Assembly (NCBI RefSeq): GCF_001192795.1
Contig: NZ_DF968181.1
Location: forward strand, 1,540,974-1,604,973
DNA: 64,000 nt
Direction: 5' to 3'
Origin: Flexilinea flocculi
GTDB taxonomy: Bacteria > Chloroflexota > Anaerolineae > Anaerolineales > Anaerolineaceae
The stretch's first letter is position 1, and every line of letters starts with the position of its first letter. The translations under genes and the position numbers were made by a program. Below, one piece after another: positions 17,254-25,969 of the stretch. The notes beneath the pieces were generated by a model. That model ran no database searches and was not told the DNA's origin. It saw only the letters and a list, made by a program, of their open reading frames with translations.

Positions 17254-19170
17254 ATGTCAGGCAAACTGATTGATAACTCATTTATAACTTCCAATGTTTA
17301 TGATACATTTCTATTTTCATTGGCTACGCCGGCATTTATTTGGTCGATAAACTGTAAAAAAATTCAATATTTCAATGAACAGGCAGAACGATTCTTTGAA
17401 TCATTATGGCCATCTGGTAAACCATCCGAGTTTGATCGATTGATTCGAAATTGGAAAGACATATCATATTCTGAACACCATACCATGTGGTTTGAGTTTT
17501 TTCAACAGGATGGATCAATAAAACCTGTTCAGGTCAGAAATTCCTATTTGGATCAGAAACGTGATTTGATTGCCACCGTTGTAATTAATCCAACATGGGC
17601 TGTTGATCAACAAAATCATCAGCCGATGAGTTTTATTACCAGGATTCTTGGTTCGGTTTCGTCGGTTTTTTGTTCAAGAACTGATTTTATAGAGGGATTT
17701 GAAAATTTACTCGATGAAATTGAAATCGAATCAGGTATTTCTGAAATCGGATTTATCCCTTCTGATTGTTTTAAAAGATTTGATTTATACGAGATGATCC
17801 ATCGTATTAACAGTCAAAAAAGTTTTTTTGTCTATATTGATCAGATTACAAATGAAACTAAAAAACTCGAAAGCGGCAAATTACTGTATGTAGTTGATTT
17901 TCTTCCCGAAGCTCCTGAGACTTGGATGATATATAAAATCAAGGATGAGACCCAAGAAATCGGATCATTTTTAATAGTAATCCGACCAGGAGACAGCCAA
18001 TCACAGCAAATCATTCAAACGATCCTTGAAATATTTAATTTTCATTTTAAAGAATTGATTGAAAAAATGGAGATGACAAAATCTCTATATCAAAATGTTT
18101 TTGAAAATTCACTCAATTCCATTATTGTAGATAATATTTCGGAAGGCGTCATTATTGTAAATAATGATTTCTTAATTGTTTATATCAATCAGATTTCTTC
18201 AAAAATGTTTGGATTCTGTCCAAAGGATGTGATTGGTCATGATATCGATGATTTGATCGTTACTCGTGAAGGAGTAAGAGAAATGGTCTCTCATCATTTT
18301 TCCACTGAAGAGAATCAGGATGATGATGAAACCGATACAATTCGATATTTCCATCGCAGAAGCGGAGAAACATTTCCTTGCCAGATTGAAATTAAGAAAT
18401 TCGATTTTGATGAAAAAAATTCTTATACCATTTTTATTTTGACCGATGTAACTGAAACTGAAGAAAATCGCATGAAATCGGAACAATTGGCACAAAGAGC
18501 ATTTTTGGGGGACTTTGCTTCTTTACTGGCACATGAGATTCGTAATCCGGTTAATAATATGAATGTTTGGATTCAAAACATTAAAAGTTTGTGTCATGAA
18601 GATGATGAAATATATAAAGCAGCACATCGTATCGAGGATGATTGTTCGCGCGTATCCCATCTGGTAACGAATATTCTGGCATATTCAAAACCATTGAAAC
18701 TAAACTTGGAAGAAGTCGATTTAGCATCTTTTCTGCTTGATCTTTTAGAAAGATGGAAGATCAACTTCGTTCGCTCTAATATTAAGTATTATTTTTCTCC
18801 TCCTGATAACTTCCCGAAAATTATGGGCGATCCAAGAGCGTTGGAACAAGTTTTTAATAATCTGATTGGAAATGCAATTGACGCATTTGACAATAAGGGT
18901 GGCGTAATTTCGTTGAAAATCAGTCTGTATCAGCCGGAAACGGGTGGTCGGAAAGCCTTAATCTCTGTATCGGATAATGGGCCAGGGATTCCGGATGATA
19001 TGATTGATCATATTTTTGAACCATTTGTGACGTCAAAAAAGAAGGGAAATGGCTGGGGACTGGCAATCAGCAAACGGATTGTTACTTCGCATAAAGGATC
19101 AATTCAAGTTAAATCTTATCCTGGGGGAACTGTATTCGAAATACTCCTTCCAATCATAAATGGAGCATAG
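17254..19170 (+). CDS. Cytoplasmic PAS-domain sensor histidine kinase
   Basis: 638 aa without membrane helices. The first 270 residues are a sensory region of unclear type, probably one PAS-like and one GAF-like unit. A recognisable PAS domain lies at about 285-405, the dimerisation/phosphoacceptor domain has His427 in LLAHEIRNPVNNM, and the ATPase domain has the N-box EQVFNNLIGNAIDAF and G1 box DNGPGIPDD. The G2 box reads GNGWGLA, with Trp where Leu is usual. The closest type is NtrB/AtoS-like kinases that pair with sigma-54 activators. It lies two bases after rpoN and five bases before the response regulator, so partner and operon are clear; the stimulus is unknown. Confidence 0.92.
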   Translation: MSGKLIDNSFITSNVYDTFLFSLATPAFIWSINCKKIQYFNEQAERFFESLWPSGKPSEFDRLIRNWKDISYSEHHTMWFEFFQQDGSIKPVQVRNSYLDQKRDLIATVVINPTWAVDQQNHQPMSFITRILGSVSSVFCSRTDFIEGFENLLDEIEIESGISEIGFIPSDCFKRFDLYEMIHRINSQKSFFVYIDQITNETKKLESGKLLYVVDFLPEAPETWMIYKIKDETQEIGSFLIVIRPGDSQSQQIIQTILEIFNFHFKELIEKMEMTKSLYQNVFENSLNSIIVDNISEGVIIVNNDFLIVYINQISSKMFGFCPKDVIGHDIDDLIVTREGVREMVSHHFSTEENQDDDETDTIRYFHRRSGETFPCQIEIKKFDFDEKNSYTIFILTDVTETEENRMKSEQLAQRAFLGDFASLLAHEIRNPVNNMNVWIQNIKSLCHEDDEIYKAAHRIEDDCSRVSHLVTNILAYSKPLKLNLEEVDLASFLLDLLERWKINFVRSNIKYYFSPPDNFPKIMGDPRALEQVFNNLIGNAIDAFDNKGGVISLKISLYQPETGGRKALISVSDNGPGIPDDMIDHIFEPFVTSKKKGNGWGLAISKRIVTSHKGSIQVKSYPGGTVFEILLPIINGA

Positions 19171-19175
19171 AGGAC

Positions 19176-20351
19176 ATGGAATTTTCAATATTGGTTGTTG
19201 ATGATGAAGAAAATTTTCGGGAAGGAATAAAACAAAACCTTCTAAAAAAAGGGTATGAAGTTCATGATGCTGAGAATTTGACAAAAGCGCGTGAGATTCT
19301 AAAACAAATACCGATCGATATTGTTCTATTGGATGTACAAATTCAAAAAGAATATGGCCCGGATCTGCTTTTTGACATCAATCGATTAAGACCTGCTCCT
19401 CGCACGATTATCATAACCGCATATGGCGAAGTAGAAATGGCAGTAGATGCCATGAAGAATGGTGCATTTGATTTTTTGTCAAAACCAATCAATTTCAGCG
19501 TTCTGGATGCACGCCTCAAAAAGGCGGAAGATATGATTGTGTTGCAACGTGAATTGGATAATCTCAAAGGTTCATATGTGAATAACTTGTCTTTTGTTAA
19601 AGGACAGAATATGAAAATGAAACGGATCTTTCAAGATGCTGAAAGAACCGCTATGGCACAGGCTTCCGTTCTAATCAATGGGGAGACGGGAGTAGGAAAA
19701 GACATTATTGCAAGGTACATTCATCAGGTAGGGCCGCGTGCCTCCAAACCGTTTATTCCCATTTGCTGCCCTGCTATTCAGCCAACTGTCCTGGAATCGG
19801 AGTTGTTTGGATACGAACAGGGAGCTTTTACAGGCGCGGACAAAAAACGTCAAGGTTTGTTTGAAGCAGCAGATGGGGGGATTCTGTTTTTGGATGAAAT
19901 TTCATCAATGGGTCAAGATATGCAAGCGAAAATCCTACGGGCAATTGAAGACAAAAAAATCCGCCATGTTGGCGGACTTAAAGAAATCCCGGTCGATGTT
20001 CAGATTATCGCTGCTTCCAACAAAGATATGCTCAAAATGATTGAAAAAGGCGAATTTCGCTCAGATTTATACTACCGTCTGCATGTAGTCGACATCACTG
20101 TACCACCTTTGCGGGAAAGGATGGAGGATTTGCCGGATTTTATCGGGTTCTTTGTAAAAACAATCAGCCAGGAAATCGGTTTGAATATTACCGGTGTCTC
20201 GGATCAGGTGGTTGATGCTTTTAAGAAGTATTCATGGCCGGGAAATATTCGTGAATTACATCATGTTATTGAAAGAGCCAGTATTTTCTGTAATGGGGAA
20301 ACAATTCAATTGTGCGACATACCTTCAGACATCGCCGATTTGATTAAATAA
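19176..20351 (+). CDS. NtrC-family sigma-54 activator lacking a DNA-binding domain
   Basis: 391 aa. The receiver domain has Asp9, Asp10, phosphoacceptor Asp53 and a TAYGE switch region. The AAA+ domain has Walker A GETGVGKD near residue 169, the sigma-54-contacting GAFTGA loop near 216, and R-finger and sensor-2 regions (WPGNIRELHHVIERA). The protein stops right after the AAA+ domain (DIPSDIADLIK), so the usual Fis-type helix-turn-helix is missing. FlgR of Helicobacter and the chlamydial homologue have the same truncation and act without enhancer binding. It is encoded five bases after its kinase with an AGAGGAC ribosome site. Confidence 0.93.
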   Translation: MEFSILVVDDEENFREGIKQNLLKKGYEVHDAENLTKAREILKQIPIDIVLLDVQIQKEYGPDLLFDINRLRPAPRTIIITAYGEVEMAVDAMKNGAFDFLSKPINFSVLDARLKKAEDMIVLQRELDNLKGSYVNNLSFVKGQNMKMKRIFQDAERTAMAQASVLINGETGVGKDIIARYIHQVGPRASKPFIPICCPAIQPTVLESELFGYEQGAFTGADKKRQGLFEAADGGILFLDEISSMGQDMQAKILRAIEDKKIRHVGGLKEIPVDVQIIAASNKDMLKMIEKGEFRSDLYYRLHVVDITVPPLRERMEDLPDFIGFFVKTISQEIGLNITGVSDQVVDAFKKYSWPGNIRELHHVIERASIFCNGETIQLCDIPSDIADLIK

Positions 20352-20365
20352 AAAAGAGGAATCCC

Positions 20366-20686
20366 ATGAGTGATGTACAAAATACCATCGTTATCACAGG
20401 AATTGTGATCATTGTAATTGGGGGATTGAGCCTGATTTCAGGAATTATCACATTGATTTCAAAGGTTTTTTCGAATGATATTAAGGAAATTCAGCACCAA
20501 GCTGCGAAATTGGCTATGAAAGGTGTTACTGACGAAATCAGCGGAGCATTAGGAAATGCCAGCTTCCTTGTAAAAGAACTCAACTCAATGATCGCAACCA
20601 GCCGAGGAATTGGTGTCGTTTTAATTTGTACGGGTGCCATTTTAATTGTTGGTGGATTGATCATTCTAACGCGTCTTGTTTCATAA
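20366..20686 (+). CDS. 106-aa two-helix membrane protein
   Basis: The product has a hydrophobic helix at residues 7-32, an amphipathic central region of about 45 residues (DIKEIQHQAAKLAMKGV...FLVKELNSM), and a second membrane helix at 80-101. Both helices are Gly- and Ile-rich with GxxG-like spacing. I do not recognise the family. It lies 14 bases after the sigma-54 activator with a GAGG site, and ten bases before the protease gene, so it belongs to the operon. It could be a membrane anchor, a sensor input or a membrane-acting effector. None of these is shown by the sequence. Confidence 0.8.
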   Translation: MSDVQNTIVITGIVIIVIGGLSLISGIITLISKVFSNDIKEIQHQAAKLAMKGVTDEISGALGNASFLVKELNSMIATSRGIGVVLICTGAILIVGGLIILTRLVS

Positions 20687-20696
20687 AGGTGATTGC

Positions 20697-23372
20697 ATGA
20701 ATACTATCCTCATTAACCGATCTCAATTCATAGAACTGTCAAATACTGCTTATCAAGTTGAAAATTTTGCCTTTGCTAAAAGAATAATTATTTCATGGCT
20801 GAAAAAGCATCCCAGCGATCTTTGGATTCAGTATCGGTTAGCAATCATCCTTTACAAATTAGGTTTAAAAGATGAAGCAATAAGGCTGAGTGAAATTATT
20901 GTAGATCATGATCCGGAATTCATTGAAGTCTGGGCATTGCTCGCAGCATTATATCCCGATGCTTCTGAACAAAAAAAAGTTGCAATTCAGCGTCAGAAGA
21001 TCCTCAATTCATTTAAAAAGCAGGATATAGCCGGTCAAACCTCAAAGAACGTTTTTTTTAGGAAAAAGGAATCGATTGATATCGATGATCTGGATGATTT
21101 TGATATTCTATCAGCGATTCGGATTATTAAAAAGATTGGATCCGGAACAGATTTGTCTTCCTGTCACAGACTGCTGAAAATTTATACAAGAAGATGGCCA
21201 AAAGCGGTGCAGTTTCGATTAATGCTGGGAGATGTATTGAATCGGATGGGTAATTCTGAAGAAGGCATTCAAATCATCCATGCGACTCTTGAAAATGATT
21301 TGATCGGACAAGTAGCTTATCGACTATGGAAAAGTGAAAACCCTTACAAAGATCTTTGGCTTGATTCAGATCAGTTGACGTTGGATATTTCAACTTTGGA
21401 AATTCCTGCAAAGGTCGCAAAGCATTCAAAACTGGATAAAGAATACAACTTGATTGTAGAATCGGAAAACGATCTGGACTTTCAGGAACAGAATCGAATA
21501 AAAAAGGCCGAAAATACTGCCAGGACAAATCTTAACACAGAAGAAACATTCAATAATCACCAAGTGAATGACCCTTCGATTATTTCACAAAAAAATTATT
21601 TGGATTCTTCAACAAAAACGACAGAAAAAACTAGAGAACCTGATCGGGAACAGTTACCTTCTTCAAAGAAAACTGAAAAGAAAAAAGAACTCTATCCTTC
21701 ATTTTTCTCGATAAAAGGAGACATTAAGAACCTTATAAAAAAGAATGAGAAAAAAATTGGTACAGCAACCACGGATCCTATTAAAGAATATGTTTATAAA
21801 CTAAACCTGGAAGACGCAGATGAACGATTTCCGGTCTATGTTGTTTTGTCTACGATTTCTGGTTTAACGGCAAAATATGGAAAGAATAACAAAGATTTTA
21901 TCGATCAAGAAATGCGTTCTGTTGTTGATGCGGTTGAAAATCGCGAAGGCTGGAATGCAATGGTTTACTATCCTGACGAATTTCAATCAGGGAGTATGAC
22001 CACAATGAGCGCGGAATCTATACGGGCATCATTAATTCAGTTGGATCAATCATTATCTGCAAAAGGATTGATGATTGGGGCATTATTGATCGTAGGCGGT
22101 CACGATGTTGTACCATTTTTTACGTTGAATAATCCCGCAATGGATGATGACTTGAAAATCTATTCTGATGTGCCATATGCAAGTTCAGACAGTATCTGTT
22201 TTTATGATCAGCACTGGCAAATTGGCAGAATCCCTGGCGATAATTCAAATGATCCAGGCTTACTTCTCAGCCAGTTACGTGAAATTCAAAATCATCACAT
22301 GACTCGATTCAATGGTCAAAAATCAGGTGAAAATAAAAATGGTATTAATAAACAACCAATTATCGGAAAATTTTCGAAGGTATTGAAAAGTGAAAAATGT
22401 TTCGGCTATAGTTGTGCAGTATGGCAGCGGCCTTCGGTTGCTGTTTATAAAAATCTCACAGATGCTTCGAATTTATTGATATCTCCTGCAACAATGGCTT
22501 CGAATTTTCCTTTAAGCAGATTGGAAAATGTTGATTATGCTTATTTTAATTTGCACGGAATAAAAGGTCAGCCAAACTGGTATGGGCAGAAAGACACGAA
22601 AGATACCTCCTCTATACCGATGATCCCGGTTGCTCTGGAAATCAGTAATGCCAGAAATATAACAAAAACCCCAAAGGTTGTTTTTGCAGAAAATTGTTAT
22701 GGCAGTGATATTATCAATCGCAATGAATCGAATGCGTTATCTCTGCATATGTTAGGTAAGACTACCCACGTATTTATTGGGTCAACTGCAATTGCATATG
22801 GCGCTATGAATCTGCCTTTAACGGCGGCTGATTTGCTGGCAAATTTATTTTGGAAACATTTATTGACCGGAATTTCATGCGGTGAAGCGTTTCGAAGGGC
22901 AAGAAAAAACCTGGCAACGGAAATAGAATCTTCAAATGGCAGTCTGGATGGCGAGGTACAAAAGACACTCCTGTCATTCGTGCTTTTAGGTGATCCGTTG
23001 TACGCAGTGGATGATTATGCGGATATTACTGATCGCATGCAGCGAGCAAAAACTTCTCGTAATTATGAGTTGGCTCGGGAAAAACTGGATAGCAAAGTAG
23101 CGATTGATTTTGCAATGGCAAAAAAAATATACAACGAAGTCAACCAAATGTACAATCTGAATGTCGTGAGCGATGAATTTTCTACTTTTACAATTCAGAA
23201 ACAAATCATCAATCGTAAGTCTGGAGGAGATTTGGAGGATATTGAAAAAAGCCAAAATTATGTAATTGTTTATTCAAAAGATACGAAAGTTGGAAATATG
23301 CTGGACCGGTTGATTACACGAGTAACGGTCAATCGTGAGGGGAAGATTATCAAAGTATCTTTTTCACGATGA
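20697..23372 (+). CDS. TPR protein with caspase-like (peptidase C25-type) domain
   Basis: 891 aa without signal peptide. Residues about 1-210 contain TPR-like helical repeats (ENFAFAKRIIISWLKKHP, DLWIQYRLAIILYKLGLKDEA). A polar low-complexity linker covers about 240-360. From about 375 to 770 there is a gingipain/C25-like fold: LLIVGGHDVVPF near 465, IGRIPG near 509, His620 in YFNLHG and Cys667 in VFAENCYG as the likely catalytic dyad, and the LLGDPLY end-of-domain motif near 765. A mixed C-terminal domain of about 120 residues follows. The ATG at 20697 has AAAGGTG upstream. It is the last gene of the rpoN operon. An intracellular, TPR-coupled caspase-like protease is inferred; the substrate is unknown. 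Confidence 0.8.
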   Translation: MNTILINRSQFIELSNTAYQVENFAFAKRIIISWLKKHPSDLWIQYRLAIILYKLGLKDEAIRLSEIIVDHDPEFIEVWALLAALYPDASEQKKVAIQRQKILNSFKKQDIAGQTSKNVFFRKKESIDIDDLDDFDILSAIRIIKKIGSGTDLSSCHRLLKIYTRRWPKAVQFRLMLGDVLNRMGNSEEGIQIIHATLENDLIGQVAYRLWKSENPYKDLWLDSDQLTLDISTLEIPAKVAKHSKLDKEYNLIVESENDLDFQEQNRIKKAENTARTNLNTEETFNNHQVNDPSIISQKNYLDSSTKTTEKTREPDREQLPSSKKTEKKKELYPSFFSIKGDIKNLIKKNEKKIGTATTDPIKEYVYKLNLEDADERFPVYVVLSTISGLTAKYGKNNKDFIDQEMRSVVDAVENREGWNAMVYYPDEFQSGSMTTMSAESIRASLIQLDQSLSAKGLMIGALLIVGGHDVVPFFTLNNPAMDDDLKIYSDVPYASSDSICFYDQHWQIGRIPGDNSNDPGLLLSQLREIQNHHMTRFNGQKSGENKNGINKQPIIGKFSKVLKSEKCFGYSCAVWQRPSVAVYKNLTDASNLLISPATMASNFPLSRLENVDYAYFNLHGIKGQPNWYGQKDTKDTSSIPMIPVALEISNARNITKTPKVVFAENCYGSDIINRNESNALSLHMLGKTTHVFIGSTAIAYGAMNLPLTAADLLANLFWKHLLTGISCGEAFRRARKNLATEIESSNGSLDGEVQKTLLSFVLLGDPLYAVDDYADITDRMQRAKTSRNYELAREKLDSKVAIDFAMAKKIYNEVNQMYNLNVVSDEFSTFTIQKQIINRKSGGDLEDIEKSQNYVIVYSKDTKVGNMLDRLITRVTVNREGKIIKVSFSR

Positions 23373-23514
23373 TTACAAGCGGATTGGGCTTTTGAATTAT
23401 GATAGAAGAAATGTTGTTCTTCTGTTTCGCACAATAGCATCACCAAAACACGAATTCTCTCTTTTCTTAAATGCTTTTTCAAAATCATGAATAATTGTAG
23501 AATTCATAAAAATC

Positions 23515-23543
23515 TTTTCAACAAGATAAAATTATGGTATAAA
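23515..23543 (+). promoter_or_regulatory. Promoter of the 6S RNA candidate
   Basis: TTTTCA (23515-23520) and TATAAA (23538-23543) are separated by 17 bases. The predicted start, about 23550, coincides with the beginning of the long RNA helix. Confidence 0.55.
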
Positions 23544-23550
23544 GTCATTA

Positions 23551-23730
23551 AACCCTGTTGTGTTGGTGATGCTGTACAACCGGTTTTGGGCCAACACGAA
23601 TAAAAATGGTTTCTTTTTTTTCATAATAAAGCGATAGGTTTCGGCCAAGGCTGCGTTATGGAACGAGAAACCAACCTGCGATTGCAGGTTCAAAACTTAA
23701 CAGCACACGGCACATCGGGGTGTTTTTTTT
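23551..23730 (+). ncRNA. ssrS: 6S RNA candidate
   Basis: The two ends pair in a long closing helix: CCCTGTTGTGTTGGTGATG-CTGT (from 23553) with ACAGCACACGGCACATCGGGG (ending 23720), broken only by single bulges. The interior forms a rod with GGTTTC...GAAACC and a perfect AACCTGC-GATT-GCAGGTT hairpin on the 3' side, as in known 6S RNAs. The 3' strand motif CGGCACATCGG resembles the CGGCATCTCGG of Escherichia coli 6S. A T-run at 23722-23731 terminates it. Length of about 180 nt fits. 6S RNA mimics an open promoter and holds sigma-70 polymerase. The call is by structure, not by alignment. Confidence 0.7.
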
Positions 23731-23774
23731 TGTAAATTCGATACAGTCAATTTTTTTTATAAACATTACAATTT

Positions 23775-23800
23775 AGAGAGAGATTTCTCTCTTTTTTTTT
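23775..23800 (+). terminator. Rho-independent terminator
   Basis: AGAGAGA / TCTCTCT hairpin with a short loop followed by a run of ten T. It is about 45 bases beyond the 6S T-run and probably serves as a back-up terminator. Confidence 0.6.
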
Positions 23801-23834
23801 AATTTACGTATTATGGCTTGGCAATAATGAAACG

Positions 23835-23910
23835 GTTCGGAATATGTGGAGAATAATATATGGTTGAGTTGTTTTTCGATCCGTCGTAAAAACAACTCAA
23901 CCACAGGTTT
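23835..23910. repeat. Dispersed palindromic element, variant stem
   Basis: Perfect 16-base arms TGGTTGAGTTGTTTTT (23861-23876) and AAAAACAACTCAACCA (23888-23903) with an 11-base loop. The left outer arm TTCGGAATATGTGGAGAAT is conserved. The stem differs from other copies at several positions but on both arms, so pairing has been maintained. Confidence 0.7.
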
Positions 23911-23948
23911 CCTCCATTGAATTGAAAGTTTGGTTTTTAATTTATTTC

Positions 23949-24039
23949 CCCCTCTTCAATAATTCAAAATAGCGATTGACTTTTTGAATAAAGAATATCA
24001 ATGAATTCTCTTTGATATTTTGAATTATTGACCCCTCTT
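23949..24039. repeat. MITE-like element with 16-base terminal inverted repeats and direct repeats
   Basis: TCAATAATTCAAAATA (23956-23971) and its exact reverse complement (24016-24031) bound a 76-base element. CCCCTCTT occurs on both sides (23949-23956 and 24032-24039), as expected for a target-site duplication. The outer arm is related to that of the dispersed element. It ends about 30 bases before the -10 box of the MsmX-type gene. Confidence 0.65.
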
Positions 24040-24102
24040 TACAAAAAGCGAATAAAGATATAATAAAGCTACAATACTCGTACCGAATGGAGGCAGCTTA
24101 TT

Positions 24103-25215
24103 ATGGCAAGTGTAACGTATAACCATGTATGGAAGAAATTTGGCGATGTTGAAGTACTAAAAGACATCCAACTGTCCATAAACGATAAAGAATTCTTAGT
24201 TCTTGTGGGTCCTTCAGGCTGTGGTAAATCAACAGCATTACGCTGTTTAGCCGGTCTGGAAGAAGTCACCGATGGCGAAATACTAATCGGCGATCGTGTA
24301 GTAAATGATGTCTCACCAAAAGATCGGGACATAGCGATGGTGTTCCAGTCTTATGCACTTTATCCGCATATGACTGTATTTGACAATATGGCATTTGGAC
24401 TGAAATTGCGGAAGACGCCAAAAGAGGAAATTCAAAAACGCGTTACGGAAGCTGCTGCAACTTTAGGACTTGATCGGCTTCTTCAACGAAGACCTCGTGA
24501 ACTATCCGGCGGCCAACGACAACGCGTGGCTTTAGGTCGTGCTATTGTTCGGAATCCTCAGGTTTTTCTGTTTGATGAACCGTTATCCAATCTTGATGCA
24601 AAACTAAGAGTACAGACGCGATCCGAAATCAGCAAGTTGCACCAGAGGCTGCAGACAACTTTTATTTATGTTACGCATGATCAGGTGGAAGCGATGACAA
24701 TGGCTGACAGGATTGCAGTCATGTATAAAGGTATCATTCAACAGCTGGATACGCCGCAAATGCTTTATGATTTTCCATGCAATCTGTTTGTTGCTGGATT
24801 TATCGGATCACCATCCATGAATTTCTTTAATGGAAAAATCAGAAAAGGGGATGGAAAAGTTTATTTTGAACATGAAGCTTTTTCTGTTGAAATTCCTGAA
24901 AATCGAAAAGAAGTTTATGCAGGAATGGATGGTAAGGATGTGGTATTTGGAATTCGCCCTGAAAATATCTATAATCCTGAATTTTGCCCGCCAGGAATTG
25001 TTAAGGCTGACGTTGCAGCAAAAGTTGATGTAACTGAGTTGATGGGCAATGAAATATTTGTATATTGTATTGCAGGTTCAACTCAATTTTCCGCTCGCGT
25101 TGATCCACGAAGCCGCTATAGTATCGGCTCCACGGTAAATCTCGTGTTTGATATGAGTAATTTCCACATTTTTGATCCTTCTGTTGACAGTGAAAATCCC
25201 GTTGCGATTCGCTGA
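24103..25215 (+). CDS. MsmX/UgpC-type ABC transporter ATPase
   Basis: 370 aa. Walker [10 protein letters not shown], signature LSGGQRQR, Walker B VFLFDEP and the H-loop [11 protein letters not shown] are intact. The C-terminal TOBE/OB regulatory domain (about residues 240-370, FGIRPENIY) is typical of the carbohydrate-uptake CUT1 ATPases. There are no permease or binding-protein genes next to it. In many Gram-positives such an orphan ATPase energises several sugar importers, and that role is likely here. ATGGAGG precedes the start; TATAAT is at 24059-24064. A strong terminator follows. Confidence 0.92.
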   Translation: MASVTYNHVWKKFGDVEVLKDIQLSINDKEFLVLVGPSGCGKSTALRCLAGLEEVTDGEILIGDRVVNDVSPKDRDIAMVFQSYALYPHMTVFDNMAFGLKLRKTPKEEIQKRVTEAAATLGLDRLLQRRPRELSGGQRQRVALGRAIVRNPQVFLFDEPLSNLDAKLRVQTRSEISKLHQRLQTTFIYVTHDQVEAMTMADRIAVMYKGIIQQLDTPQMLYDFPCNLFVAGFIGSPSMNFFNGKIRKGDGKVYFEHEAFSVEIPENRKEVYAGMDGKDVVFGIRPENIYNPEFCPPGIVKADVAAKVDVTELMGNEIFVYCIAGSTQFSARVDPRSRYSIGSTVNLVFDMSNFHIFDPSVDSENPVAIR

Positions 25216-25242
25216 GAACTAAACTAAGATTTTAATTGTTTT

Positions 25243-25282
25243 AAAGAGATAGATTTTTCCTTTCTTAGAAATCTATCTCTTT
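25243..25282. terminator. Bidirectional terminator
   Basis: Perfect 14-base arms AAAGAGATAGATTT (25243-25256) and AAATCTATCTCTTT (25269-25282) with a 12-base loop. It lies between convergent msmX-type and crp-type genes and touches the stop codon of the latter. Confidence 0.85.
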
Positions 25283-25959
25283 TATTTGTTTCCCTTAGAA
25301 GAATAAATTGTAAATTCGTTTTTTGATACGGAAAAAAATCCTTCATTTTGTAATTTGCTCATTTCATTTGATAAGGCACTGCGATCGACACATAAATAAT
25401 CAGCCAATTCCTGTCGATTGAAGGGAATTGAAAAGTGATTTGAGTCATTTTTTTGAGATTGGATTTGAAGAAAGGAAAGCAATCGATTTCGTATTGTGCG
25501 TTTTGAAAGGACATCAATTTTTTCATTTAATACAATATTTTTTTTTGCAATGATTTTCAGCATGTTTTCGATTAGTCTCGAATGATACGGACAAGCCGAT
25601 GCACAAAATGTGAAGATTCTATTTGCGTCGATAAAAAGAATTTCACTTTCAGAGGCAGAAATTGCAGTAACGCTTAATTTCTCATTATTAGAAAATGCAA
25701 AAGCTTCTCCGAAGATATTGCCTTTTACAAATTCTGCCAGTATTGATCGATTACCTGAAAAATCTTCCTTGATAATCGTAATGCTTCCCTGCAGGATGAC
25801 ACCGATCCGGTTTATCGGTTCACCAGAAAGAAAAATAACTTCTCCTTGAGAAAATTTCTTTCTGTTTACAGAAATACACTGCAGAAGAGAAATTGTGTCT
25901 TTCGTGCTTAGGCCTTGAAATAAGGGCGATGATAAAAGAACTGAAGGATCTGTAAGCAT
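25282..25959 (-). CDS. Crp/Fnr-family transcriptional regulator
   Basis: 225 aa. The N-terminal cyclic-nucleotide-binding-like beta-barrel (about 10-125) includes LSGEPINRIGVILQGSITI. The C-terminal winged helix (about 150-218) has the helix-turn-helix FNRQELADYLCVDRSALSNEMSKL. The cAMP pocket signature is incomplete (GEAFAFSN in place of GE-L-RSA), and three cysteines lie near residues 117-122 and 185. It is therefore closer to redox- or nitrogen-oxide-responsive members (HcpR-like) than to cAMP-dependent Crp. It is divergent from cupin and ferredoxin genes, the likely targets. AGGAGCAAT precedes the ATG. Confidence 0.88.
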   Translation of the reverse strand: MLTDPSVLLSSPLFQGLSTKDTISLLQCISVNRKKFSQGEVIFLSGEPINRIGVILQGSITIIKEDFSGNRSILAEFVKGNIFGEAFAFSNNEKLSVTAISASESEILFIDANRIFTFCASACPYHSRLIENMLKIIAKKNIVLNEKIDVLSKRTIRNRLLSFLQIQSQKNDSNHFSIPFNRQELADYLCVDRSALSNEMSKLQNEGFFSVSKNEFTIYSSKGNK

Positions 25960-25969
25960 ATTGCTCCTG

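Larger units (their letters stand above)
23373..24102. other. 730-base intergenic region
   Basis: No protein gene is supported. In order it holds the 6S RNA candidate with promoter (23515-23730), a terminator (23775-23800), a dispersed-element stem (23835-23910), a second inverted-repeat element with flanking direct repeats (23949-24039) and the msmX-type promoter (TATAAT at 24059-24064). Confidence 0.7.

Noticed and set aside
23551-23730. SRP RNA, tmRNA or a riboswitch for the msmX-type gene
   Set aside because: The SRP core (GGAAGGAAGCAG-like) and tmRNA tag features are missing, and the structure ends in its own terminator about 370 bases before the next gene; the closing rod and 3' hairpin fit 6S better.
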